Assembly: GCA_002021875.1 (NCBI GenBank)
Contig: CP018627.1
Coordinates: forward strand, 6,076,001-6,140,000
Origin: Streptomyces hygroscopicus
GTDB taxonomy: Bacteria > Actinomycetota > Actinomycetes > Streptomycetales > Streptomycetaceae
Direction: 5' to 3'
Length of the DNA stretch: 64,000 nt
The notes under the pieces were generated by a model. It was not told where the DNA came from. It saw only the letters and a list, made by a program, of their open reading frames with translations, and did no database searches. A program made the position numbers and the translations under genes. Of this stretch, positions 19,051 to 26,600 are shown one piece after another; within the stretch, counting starts at the first letter, position 1; every line of letters starts with the position of its first letter.

Positions 19051-20490
19051 ATGAATCCGCAGGGGGAACGCTGGACGGCGGAGCAGGTGCTGGCCCTGGC
19101 TCCTGACGCCACGTCACGCACGGCGGGCGGCAGGCTCGCCGCAGCCGCCAAGTGGTCGGGCGCGGGCGCGCACGGACAGGCGATGTGGGGGCTGTGCTCG
19201 GGCAGCGGCAGCAAGCCGTACCAAACGGTCGTCGATCTGAACGGGCCCGGTTATCGGTGCAGTTGTCCGAGCCGGAAGTTCCCGTGCAAGCACGCGCTGG
19301 GCCTGCTGCTGCTGTGGACGTCCGGCGAGGGGGGCGTGCCCGGGGGCGGGGAGCCGCCGGAGTGGGCCGAGCAGTGGCTCGGCGACCGGCGGGAGCGGGC
19401 CGAGAAGCTCGCCGCCGCGGCCCGGGTTGGGGGCCCGGGCCGCGACGGCGAGACGGGGGACGGCGCGGGGCGAGGGGAGAGCGGAGGCGCGGCCGATCCG
19501 GAGGCGGCCCGCCGCCGCGCCGAGCGGCGGGCCCAGCGCATCGCCGCGGGCGCCACGGAGTTGGAGCGGCGGCTCGCCGATCTGCTCCGCGACGGTCTGG
19601 CCGCCGCCGACCGCGCCGGGTACGGCGCGTGGGACGAGACGGCCGCGCGGATGGTCGACGCCCAGGCTCCGGGTCTCGAGACGCGGGTGCGGGAGCTGGC
19701 CGCGATTCCATCGTCCGGTCCGGGGTGGCCCGCCCGGCTGCTGGAGGAGTGCGCACTGGCCCACCTCCTCAACCAGGGCTTCCTCCACCTGGACCGCCTC
19801 CCGGAGGAGCTGGCCGCCACCACGCGCACCCGCGTGGGCCTTACGACGCCGGTGGCCGAGCTGCTGGCGACCGGGGAGCCGATCCGGGACCGCTGGCTGG
19901 TCCTGGGCCGCCAGGACGGCATGGACGGCAGGCTGACCACCCGCAGGATCTGGCTGCGGGGCGAGCGCACGCACCGTATGGCGCTGCTGCTCTCGTTCAG
20001 CGCCCCCGGCCAGTCCCCGGAGCTCGCCCTGCCCATCGGCCTAGTCCTCGACGCCGACCTCACGTATTACCCGGCGGCCCGGCCCCTGCGTGCCGCGATC
20101 GGCACCCGGCACGGGGAGTTGCCGCCCGCCCCGTCTCCCACGTCGCCGTCGGCCCCCGAGGGGTGCGAGGTCGACACCGCCCTCGCGGCCTATGGGGCGG
20201 CGCTCGGGGAGGATCCGTGGCTGGACGGCTGGCCGGTCGTGCTCGCCGATGTGGTGCCGGTCCCGGGGGACGGCGGCTGGCAGCTTGCGGATGAGCGGAG
20301 CGGCTCTGCGCTGCCCGTCGATCCGCGGTGTGCGGGGCGCACCGATCTGTGGCAGCTGATGGCCATATCCGGCGGTGGCCCGGTCACCGTCTTCGGGGAG
20401 TGCGGCCACCGCGGCTTCTCTCCCCTCACGGCCTGGGACCCGACCCCCGTCTCGCTCATCGGCACGGCAGCGCAGGGAGGCACCCGTTGA
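19051..20490 (+). CDS. SWIM zinc-finger protein
   Basis: 479 aa. The SWIM motif CxCx6CxH is intact (CSCPSRKFPCKH, about residues 70-81); it is a zinc-binding fold associated with DNA or protein binding. A basic Arg/Ala-rich helical region follows (about 100-190), and then a domain of unknown function without known catalytic motifs. ATG 19051 has no Shine-Dalgarno and sits at the predicted transcription start, so it is probably leaderless. It is coupled to the DUF5691 gene by TTGA overlap and divergent from the MoxR operon under matching promoters. E. coli YehQ is, as I recall, also a SWIM protein beside a MoxR-VWA pair. Confidence 0.9.
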   Translation: MNPQGERWTAEQVLALAPDATSRTAGGRLAAAAKWSGAGAHGQAMWGLCSGSGSKPYQTVVDLNGPGYRCSCPSRKFPCKHALGLLLLWTSGEGGVPGGGEPPEWAEQWLGDRRERAEKLAAAARVGGPGRDGETGDGAGRGESGGAADPEAARRRAERRAQRIAAGATELERRLADLLRDGLAAADRAGYGAWDETAARMVDAQAPGLETRVRELAAIPSSGPGWPARLLEECALAHLLNQGFLHLDRLPEELAATTRTRVGLTTPVAELLATGEPIRDRWLVLGRQDGMDGRLTTRRIWLRGERTHRMALLLSFSAPGQSPELALPIGLVLDADLTYYPAARPLRAAIGTRHGELPPAPSPTSPSAPEGCEVDTALAAYGAALGEDPWLDGWPVVLADVVPVPGDGGWQLADERSGSALPVDPRCAGRTDLWQLMAISGGGPVTVFGECGHRGFSPLTAWDPTPVSLIGTAAQGGTR

Positions 20491-22193
20491 CCACTACGAC
20501 CCCCACCGCGTCCTGGGGCGATCTTGTCGCGGCCGCGCTGCTCGGCACCGAGCGGCGCACCCCGCCCGTCGCGCCGCGCCCCGGGCAGGACGCGCCGTCC
20601 GCCCTGCTGGACGCGGCCGCGCTCAGCACCGTGCGGCGGCGGGCCGGGCTGCGGCCCGCGCCCGCCCGGCCGGGGCCCGGCCGGGCGCCCGAGGATCCGC
20701 GTCCGGCGCTGCCCACGGCCGCCCGCAGCAGGCTGGCGATGCTGCTCGCCGACCGCTCGGCGCCGGGGCGCGGCGGTCCGCGCTCCGCACCCGACCTCGC
20801 CGAGCTGCTGCCGCAGTGGCTCGCCCTGGCCAATCACCACGGCTATCGCGTGCCCGACGCGCTGCTCCCGGCCCTTCTCGACGCGGCGCGTGCCCGTACC
20901 GATCTGCGGCCCGAGGCACTGACGCTCGGCGGGCCGCGCGCGCTGTGGCTGGCCCGGCTCAACCCGGACTGGAAGTTCGCGCTGCGGGGCACGGCGGGCC
21001 GGGCTCCCACAGCGCTCCCGGAGCCGTCCGGGGCGGCCACCGGCCCGGACGATGAACAGCGGCTGTGGGAGGAGGGGTTGTTCGCCGAGCGGGTGTCGCT
21101 GCTGGCGGCGGCGCGCCACCGCGACCCGGCGGCGGGGCTGGCCCTGCTCAGCGGCACCTGGTCGACCGAGCGGGCCGAGGACCGGCTGATGTTCCTGGAC
21201 TCACTGCGCGACGATCTCTCCCCGTCCGATGAGCCGTTCCTCGAACAGGCGCTGTCCGACCGCAGCCGGAACGTCCGGGCGACCGCCGCCGAGCTGCTCT
21301 CCGCGCTCCCCGGCTCCGCGCTCGCCGCGCGCATGGCCGAGCGGTCGCGGGGCTGCGTCTCGCTGACCACCGACGAGGTGACCGGCGGTGAGCTGACCGG
21401 TGGTGAGCTGACCGGTGGTGAGGCGGCCACCAGCAAGCTGACCGCTGACAAGCCGACCGCCGCCGAATGGATAACCGTCCGGCCGCCGGACGAGTGCGAC
21501 AGCGGAATGCAGCGCGACGGCATAGTGCCCAAGCCCCCCTCCGGCCGGGGGGAACGGTCGTGGTGGTTGGGCCAGTTGGTCGAGGCCACCCCGCTGGACC
21601 GCTGGAGCGCGTGGTTCGGCGGACGCGGCGTCGCCGAGATCGTGGCGCTGCCCGTAGCGGACGGCTGGCAGGCGGATCTGCACGCGGCCTGGTGCCGGGC
21701 CGCGGTGCGGCAGCGCAGCGCGGAGTGGTGCCGCGCGCTGCTCGGCACCCCGGCGGTGGCGCCGGTCACCGCCGGGGAGGCGGCCCCCGCCGCCTGGCGG
21801 GACCCGGCGAAGCTGCTGTCCGCGCTCCCCGCCCGGGAGCGGGCGGAGTGGGTGGCCGAGTTCATCGCGTCCCACGGCCTGTCCGACGCCTTCCGGCTGC
21901 TCGGGGTGTGCACGGTGCCCTGGGCCGAGCCGCTGGGCCGGGCCGTCGTCGACGCGCTGGACATCGCACGGGACGCGGGCAGCTACCCCTGGAGCTTCAG
22001 CGGGGTCATGGGCCTGGCCGAGCGCTGTCTGGACCCGGCGCAGGCGGATCGGCTCGAGGTGCTGACGGCGATACCGGACGAGTCGGAGAGGGCGGCGCCG
22101 GGGGCCGGGGGCTATTGGGCGGAGGCGTTCCAGCGGCTGGTGGGCACGCTCCGGCTGAGGGCAGCCATACAAGCCGAGCTCGAACCAGCGTGA
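20487..22193 (+). CDS. DUF5691 protein of the MoxR/SWIM module
   Basis: 568 aa. TTG 20487 is the start: GGGAGG lies six bases upstream and the codon overlaps the SWIM stop (TTGA). The family hallmark WGDLVAAALLGTERR is at the N-terminus. The rest is mostly helical, resembling HEAT-like repeats (FLEQALSDRSRNVRATAAEL), with DPAAGLALLSGTW and EWVAEFIASHGLSDAF. No enzymatic motif was seen. A short slippage repeat (TGGEL three times, near residue 300) lies in an apparent loop. Its obligatory position after the SWIM gene suggests a complex or common pathway. Confidence 0.87.
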   Translation: MTTTTPTASWGDLVAAALLGTERRTPPVAPRPGQDAPSALLDAAALSTVRRRAGLRPAPARPGPGRAPEDPRPALPTAARSRLAMLLADRSAPGRGGPRSAPDLAELLPQWLALANHHGYRVPDALLPALLDAARARTDLRPEALTLGGPRALWLARLNPDWKFALRGTAGRAPTALPEPSGAATGPDDEQRLWEEGLFAERVSLLAAARHRDPAAGLALLSGTWSTERAEDRLMFLDSLRDDLSPSDEPFLEQALSDRSRNVRATAAELLSALPGSALAARMAERSRGCVSLTTDEVTGGELTGGELTGGEAATSKLTADKPTAAEWITVRPPDECDSGMQRDGIVPKPPSGRGERSWWLGQLVEATPLDRWSAWFGGRGVAEIVALPVADGWQADLHAAWCRAAVRQRSAEWCRALLGTPAVAPVTAGEAAPAAWRDPAKLLSALPARERAEWVAEFIASHGLSDAFRLLGVCTVPWAEPLGRAVVDALDIARDAGSYPWSFSGVMGLAERCLDPAQADRLEVLTAIPDESERAAPGAGGYWAEAFQRLVGTLRLRAAIQAELEPA

Positions 22194-22799
22194 TCGGCGA
22201 AGCGGGCCCGGGGTCCCGCGGATGCCCTGACCTCCGGTCGTGCGCGGGGGCCCGCTGATGCCCTGACCTCCCGTCATGCTCCGGGCCCCTGCCGTGCCCG
22301 AGCCGGTAATGCTCCGCGGCCCGCGTGCGCGCCCGGGCCGGGGGTGCTCGGGGATCCGGCCGTGTCCAGGGGATCCAGTCGGGCTCCGGCACCTCCTATC
22401 GGCTCCGGGCCGGTCGTACTCCGGACCCAGTCGGGCTCCGGGATCCGGTCCTGCCTCCGAGGGTGGGGCGGCGTCGGTCGAGCTCCGGGCCCGGTCGGGT
22501 TCCGGGGCGGGCTCGGGCCTCAGCCTCCGGGGCGAGCCCGGGCATCAGCCTCGGACTCGGGCCCGGGCGTCGGGCACGGAGGCTGGCCCCGGCATCGGGC
22601 TGCGGGCTGAGAGCTGAGAGCTGAGAGCTGAGAGAGGATGTCCGCCCCACGGAGGCCAGGCGTCACCGGGGCGCAACGTGGCGCCGTACGGCCGACGCGG
22701 AACGGCCCAGCGCCGCACGGCTCGGCACCGCAGGGCCCAGCGCCGCACGGCCCGGCACCGTAGAGCCCGATGCCGTACGCCCCACGCCGGACCGGCAGG
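22194..22799. repeat. 600-bp repeat-rich intergenic region
   Basis: No gene. It contains scattered copies of GTCGGGCTCCGG (22378-22500), a heptamer tandem CTGAGAG repeated four times (22607-22634), and a 30-bp tandem duplication (GGCCCAGCGCCGCACGGC... at 22704-22733 and 22734-22763). Looks like degenerating low-complexity sequence between convergent operons; no clear terminator was found. Confidence 0.7.
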
Positions 22800-23210
22800 T
22801 CAGGCGGCTACCGGGCGGACGTTTTCGCGCACCCACTCCACGATGGACGTCGTCGTCGCGCCCGGGGTGAAGATCTCCGCGACGCCCTGCTCCTTGAGCG
22901 GGCGGATATCCGCCTCGGGGATGATCCCGCCGCCGAAGACCTTGATGTCCTCCGCCTCGCGCTCCCGCAGCAGCTCCAGCACCTTGGCGAACAGGGTCAT
23001 ATGGGCACCGGACAGGATGGACAGCCCGATGGCATCGGCGTCCTCCTGGATCGCGGTGTCGACGATCTGCTCGGGTGTCTGATGGAGCCCGGTGTAGATG
23101 ACCTCCATGCCCGCGTCGCGCAGTGCCCGCGCGATCACCTTCGCCCCACGGTCATGGCCGTCCAGTCCCGGCTTGGCCACCACCACACGGATCGGACCGG
23201 TCACACCCAT
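22800..23210 (-). CDS. icmB: Isobutyryl-CoA mutase small (B12-binding) subunit
   Basis: 136 aa, exactly the length of Streptomyces IcmB. It is a stand-alone cobalamin-binding domain with the base-off motif DxHxxG ([10 protein letters not shown]), SILSGAH and [10 protein letters not shown]. With IcmA it interconverts isobutyryl-CoA and n-butyryl-CoA, linking valine catabolism to polyketide precursor supply. ATG 23210 has GGAGG five bases upstream; the longer frame to 23282 is not conserved. The large subunit is not in this window, as is normal for Streptomyces. Confidence 0.92.
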   Translation of the reverse strand: MGVTGPIRVVVAKPGLDGHDRGAKVIARALRDAGMEVIYTGLHQTPEQIVDTAIQEDADAIGLSILSGAHMTLFAKVLELLREREAEDIKVFGGGIIPEADIRPLKEQGVAEIFTPGATTTSIVEWVRENVRPVAA

Positions 23211-23729
23211 CGCAGCCTCCAAGCTCTTCAAGCCCTTCGAGCCATCGCCCGCATCGACGTGAACGAACGTTATCTCCAGCATCCCCTACCCGGCAGTTTC
23301 GCGGCACGCCGCGAGGGGGAAATCACACGTGGGACACGTTCACTGAAGGCCGCGCCCGTACCCGCATCCGCATCCGCGCACGCCGCGCATCCACCGCGCG
23401 GACGCCGCATACGCTTCGGGCCGGCCACACCAGGGGAGCCGCAGCGGGGACCGTCGCACCGCGCAGCGCCGTCGAGAGCCGCATGGCGCCGCGGTGCGAC
23501 GGGCGGTCCTGCGTCATGCGGTCACAGCGCGCCTTCCCCATGCGGTGCCGGAGGACATCGGGCCACCGCACGGCCGAAGTCGCCCTGACCAAGCGCCCTG
23601 ACCGGCGCCCTGCCCCGGGCTCACGACCGGGGCTCATGACCACGCCCGAAGCGACCGGCTGCCCATGAGGGCATACGGGGGGAGCCTCCAGCCGCCTCCT
23701 GTGCGCCGCATTGCGGGAGGTCGGCCGCC
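23211..23729. other. Divergent intergenic region icmB / lipase
   Basis: About 520 bp between divergent genes; Arg-rich apparent reading frames here lack ribosome-binding sites and look like shadows. It should hold both promoters but I identify no boxes with confidence. Confidence 0.4.
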
Positions 23730-24524
23730 ATGGGCCTCGTACAGATCCAACAGCTCCGGGCCATCGCCCTCGACCTGGCGCTGCTCGCCGGGCATCTGCT
23801 GCTCTATCCGACCGGGCTGCGCCAGGAGCGCCCGCCCGCTCCGCCGCCGCCCGGCGCGGCGGCGCGCCTGCCCACGGACGGCCGGGCCCACCGGCCCGTC
23901 CTGCTTCTCCACGGCTTCATCGACAACCGGTCCGTCTTCGTACCGCTGCGCCGCTCGCTCGGCCGCCATGGCCGACTGCACATCGAGGCGCTCAACTACT
24001 CGCCGCTGCTCTGCGATCTGCGCACCGCCGCCGCGCTGCTCGGCCGCCATGTCGAGGAGGTCTGCGCCCGCACCGGCCATGGTCAGGTGGATGTCATCGG
24101 GCACAGCCTGGGCGGTCTGATCGCCCGTTACTACGTCCAGCGTCTTGGCGGGGACGCCCGTGTCCACACCCTGGTGACGCTCGGCACTCCGCACAGCGGC
24201 ACCCGTATCGCGCCCTTGTTGTCCGCACATCCACTCGTGCGCCAGATGTGCCCGGACTCCGAGGTGATAACGGAGTTGCGGCAACCTGCCCCTGATTGCC
24301 GTACGCGTTTCATCGCTTTCTGGAGCGATGTGGATCAGTTGATGATCCCGGCGGAGACGGCCCGGATAGACCATCCGGATGTGATCTCCCAGAACATCCG
24401 CGTCAACGGAATCGGACATCTCGCCCTGGCGGTGCATTCCTCCGTGGCCGTACGGATCCGCGAGGCCCTGGATGCCGCCGACGAGGCGCCGACGGACGCC
24501 TCGGGCGCGGTCTCGGTGGCGTGA
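23730..24524 (+). CDS. Alpha/beta-hydrolase, lipase/esterase type
   Basis: 264 aa. After an N-terminal hydrophobic helix (LRAIALDLALLAGHLLLYPTG, which may be a membrane anchor) comes the lipase core: oxyanion-hole motif LLLHGFIDN near residue 58, nucleophile elbow GHSLGG (Ser126), LGTPHSGT, and a catalytic His in GIGHLAL near residue 230. The acid is probably the Asp of SDVDQLM. It resembles the EstA/LipA-type triacylglycerol lipases and thioesterase-like proteins of actinobacteria. Substrate unknown. ATG 23730 follows GGGAGGTCGGCC. Confidence 0.87.
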   Translation: MGLVQIQQLRAIALDLALLAGHLLLYPTGLRQERPPAPPPPGAAARLPTDGRAHRPVLLLHGFIDNRSVFVPLRRSLGRHGRLHIEALNYSPLLCDLRTAAALLGRHVEEVCARTGHGQVDVIGHSLGGLIARYYVQRLGGDARVHTLVTLGTPHSGTRIAPLLSAHPLVRQMCPDSEVITELRQPAPDCRTRFIAFWSDVDQLMIPAETARIDHPDVISQNIRVNGIGHLALAVHSSVAVRIREALDAADEAPTDASGAVSVA

Positions 24525-24535
24525 GACGAGGGGGC

Positions 24536-24566
24536 GAGGGACTGCCGCACGGCGGCACAAGGCCCT
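24536..24566 (+). terminator. Possible terminator after the lipase gene
   Basis: Nested inverted repeats, GAGGG/CCCTC enclosing TGCCGC/GCGGCA, about 12 bp after the stop codon. Weak; no T tract. Confidence 0.35.
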
Positions 24567-24761
24567 CTCCCGATAGTTCAGCAGGCCCGAAATTGCCGAA
24601 CGCCAATCGAACACCCGGCCAAGGAACTGCGTACAGTCAGCCGAAAGACGGCCAAATGCCCTTTGCCGTGGTGCTCAAAACTCACGGAAGATTGTCGCTG
24701 CCGCGTACCGCCGGGTACAGTCGCCGCTAATTCTCCTGCAGCCGAGGCGAAAGAGAAGTTG

Positions 24762-26519
24762 GTGGTGAACGACCGTCACCCGTCGGGGGCCCCTCCGACC
24801 GTCCCCGCTCCTGACGCCTCGTATCCGTACGACGAGGCTTACGGTCAGCGACAGGACACAGCGCACGGCTACGCCGGGTACGACGGCTATTCCACCGGCA
24901 GCTTCGCCCACCTGGCCACGGCCTACGGTGACGGCGACCCGCTCTTCGGCACGCTCCCGGGCGGGTACGAGGACGGGCAGGGCGCCCACAGCGGTCAGCA
25001 CGACGCCTCGCAGTGGGCCACGGCCGACCAGCATCAGACCGGGTCGTACGACACGGGCCACTACAACGCGGCCCAGTACGACACGACTCATTACGACTCC
25101 GGCTCCTACGACACCACCGCGATGTGGGCCGCCGCCGGATATCACCTGCCGACCGGCATCCCCGCCCAGCAGGACGCCGAAACCGGCGCCCAGTGGGACA
25201 TCGGCGCCTGGGACACGGGCGCCACCGGCCACACCGAGATGCCGGGTCAGTGGGACCAGGGCGCGGGGTACGAGGCCGAGGCGTACACGTCGGGCGTGGA
25301 CACCGGCCAGACCCAGTTCTGGGACACCTCCGCCTACGGGACCGTGGACGAGGCGCAGCACTACGACCACTCGGGGCCGGCCCAGCCGGGGCTCGACCAC
25401 TCGGGCTTCGACCAGCAGGGGCTCGACCACCACTCCGGGCTCGACCAGACAGGGTTCGACCAGCACCAGCACCAACCCGAGCACGAGCCGAACAGCTTCG
25501 AGCAGACGGCCGTGTTCGAGGCGAACGCCTTCGAGCAGCCCAACGCCTTCGAGCCCAACGCCTTTGAGCAGACGGCCGCGTTCGACGAGACGGCCGCGTT
25601 CGAGCAGGCCACCGTCGCCGAGCAGACCGGCGCCTTCGAGCACACCGCCGTCTTCGACCCGGTCCACGAGTCCGACCAGTCGTACGACCCGGCCCCCGAA
25701 GCGGAACCTGAACCCGAGGCGGCGGCCGTGCGGGAATCCGCCCCCTCCCCCCGCCGGGAGGCGAGCCGCGGTCGCCGCCGTACCCCCTCGCCCCGCCCCA
25801 AGCGCTCCGCGCTCCTCACCGTCGCCGTCCCCTCCGTCTGCGCCCTGGGCGTCACCGCCGTGGCCGCCGCCTCGGTCAGCGGTGTGGGAAGCGACAAGAA
25901 GGACGAGTCCACCACTCAGGCCGCCCCCGACACCGCGGCGGCCCCCGTGAAGCCCTCCGTCGCCAACAGCAAGCTGGACTCCCAGCTCGCCGGGGTCCGG
26001 GAGGGCGCCGACGACTTCCGCGACCGCGCCAGCCGCACCCAGGAGCGGATCGACCTCCAGGCGCGCCAGGCCGCCGAGAAGAAGCGGAAGGCCGCCGAGG
26101 CGGCGCGCAAGGAGGCGCTGCGCCCGAAGTTCGCGCTGCCCGTCGCCCAGCACGGCCTCAGCGCCATGTTCGGCCAGGCCGGTATCAACTGGATGTCCGT
26201 GCACACCGGCATCGACTTCCCGGTGAGCTACGGCACGCCCGTGATGGCCGCCACCGACGGCACCGTGACGACGCAGTGGAACGACGCCTACGGCAACATG
26301 GTCGTCCTGACCAGCCCGGACGGCACGGAGACCTGGTACTGCCACCTCAGCAGCGCCAAGATCCGCTCCGGCACCGTCAAGGCCGGGGAGACCATCGCGT
26401 ACTCCGGGAACTCCGGTAACTCCACCGGCCCGCATCTGCACTTCGAGGTCCACCCCGGCGGTGGCTCGGCCATCGACCCGCTGCCCTGGCTGCGCGGCCA
26501 GGGCCTCGACCCGACCTGA
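24762..26519 (+). CDS. Membrane-anchored M23 (LytM) peptidase
   Basis: About 585 aa from GTG 24762 (GTG 24765 also possible; only AGAGAAG upstream). Residues 1-330 are a Gln/Tyr/Asp/Thr-rich cytoplasmic region with repeats such as LDHSGFDQQGLDHHSGLD and FEQTAAFDETAAFEQ. A transmembrane helix lies near residues 348-375, then a charged coiled coil (about 405-455). The C-terminal M23 domain has the zinc ligands in HTGIDF and HLHFEVH. All catalytic residues are present, so it is probably an active D,D-endopeptidase cleaving peptidoglycan cross-links outside the membrane. The disordered N-terminus could bind a cytoplasmic divisome or polarity partner (inference). Confidence 0.88.
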   Translation: MVNDRHPSGAPPTVPAPDASYPYDEAYGQRQDTAHGYAGYDGYSTGSFAHLATAYGDGDPLFGTLPGGYEDGQGAHSGQHDASQWATADQHQTGSYDTGHYNAAQYDTTHYDSGSYDTTAMWAAAGYHLPTGIPAQQDAETGAQWDIGAWDTGATGHTEMPGQWDQGAGYEAEAYTSGVDTGQTQFWDTSAYGTVDEAQHYDHSGPAQPGLDHSGFDQQGLDHHSGLDQTGFDQHQHQPEHEPNSFEQTAVFEANAFEQPNAFEPNAFEQTAAFDETAAFEQATVAEQTGAFEHTAVFDPVHESDQSYDPAPEAEPEPEAAAVRESAPSPRREASRGRRRTPSPRPKRSALLTVAVPSVCALGVTAVAAASVSGVGSDKKDESTTQAAPDTAAAPVKPSVANSKLDSQLAGVREGADDFRDRASRTQERIDLQARQAAEKKRKAAEAARKEALRPKFALPVAQHGLSAMFGQAGINWMSVHTGIDFPVSYGTPVMAATDGTVTTQWNDAYGNMVVLTSPDGTETWYCHLSSAKIRSGTVKAGETIAYSGNSGNSTGPHLHFEVHPGGGSAIDPLPWLRGQGLDPT

Positions 26520-26548
26520 CCGACCCGGGCCCCGGCCCGTGACCGCTC

Positions 26549-26577
26549 GCTGTAGCGCGCCACCGGCGCGCTACAGC
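26549..26577. terminator. Bidirectional terminator, M23 gene / uvrD
   Basis: Perfect 12-bp stem GCTGTAGCGCGC (26549-26560) with 26566-26577, loop CACCG, between convergent stop codons. Confidence 0.85.
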
Positions 26578-26600
26578 CTCAGCGCTTCGGCCGGCTACAT

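Noticed and set aside
20328..20486. N-terminal extension of the DUF5691 reading frame into the SWIM gene
   Set aside because: The TTG at 20487 has an ideal Shine-Dalgarno and the family hallmark starts just after it; the upstream frame is Arg/Pro/Ser shadow sequence.
22607..22763. Tandem repeats considered as a CRISPR array
   Set aside because: Units abut without unique spacers of constant length and there are no cas genes.
24600..24761. Possible ydaO-like riboswitch upstream of the M23 peptidase (CGCTAATTCTCC...GAGGCG...GAGAAG)
   Set aside because: Only the 3' part resembles the motif loosely; the conserved GGGGTGAATC and GTAGGGCAACC blocks are missing.
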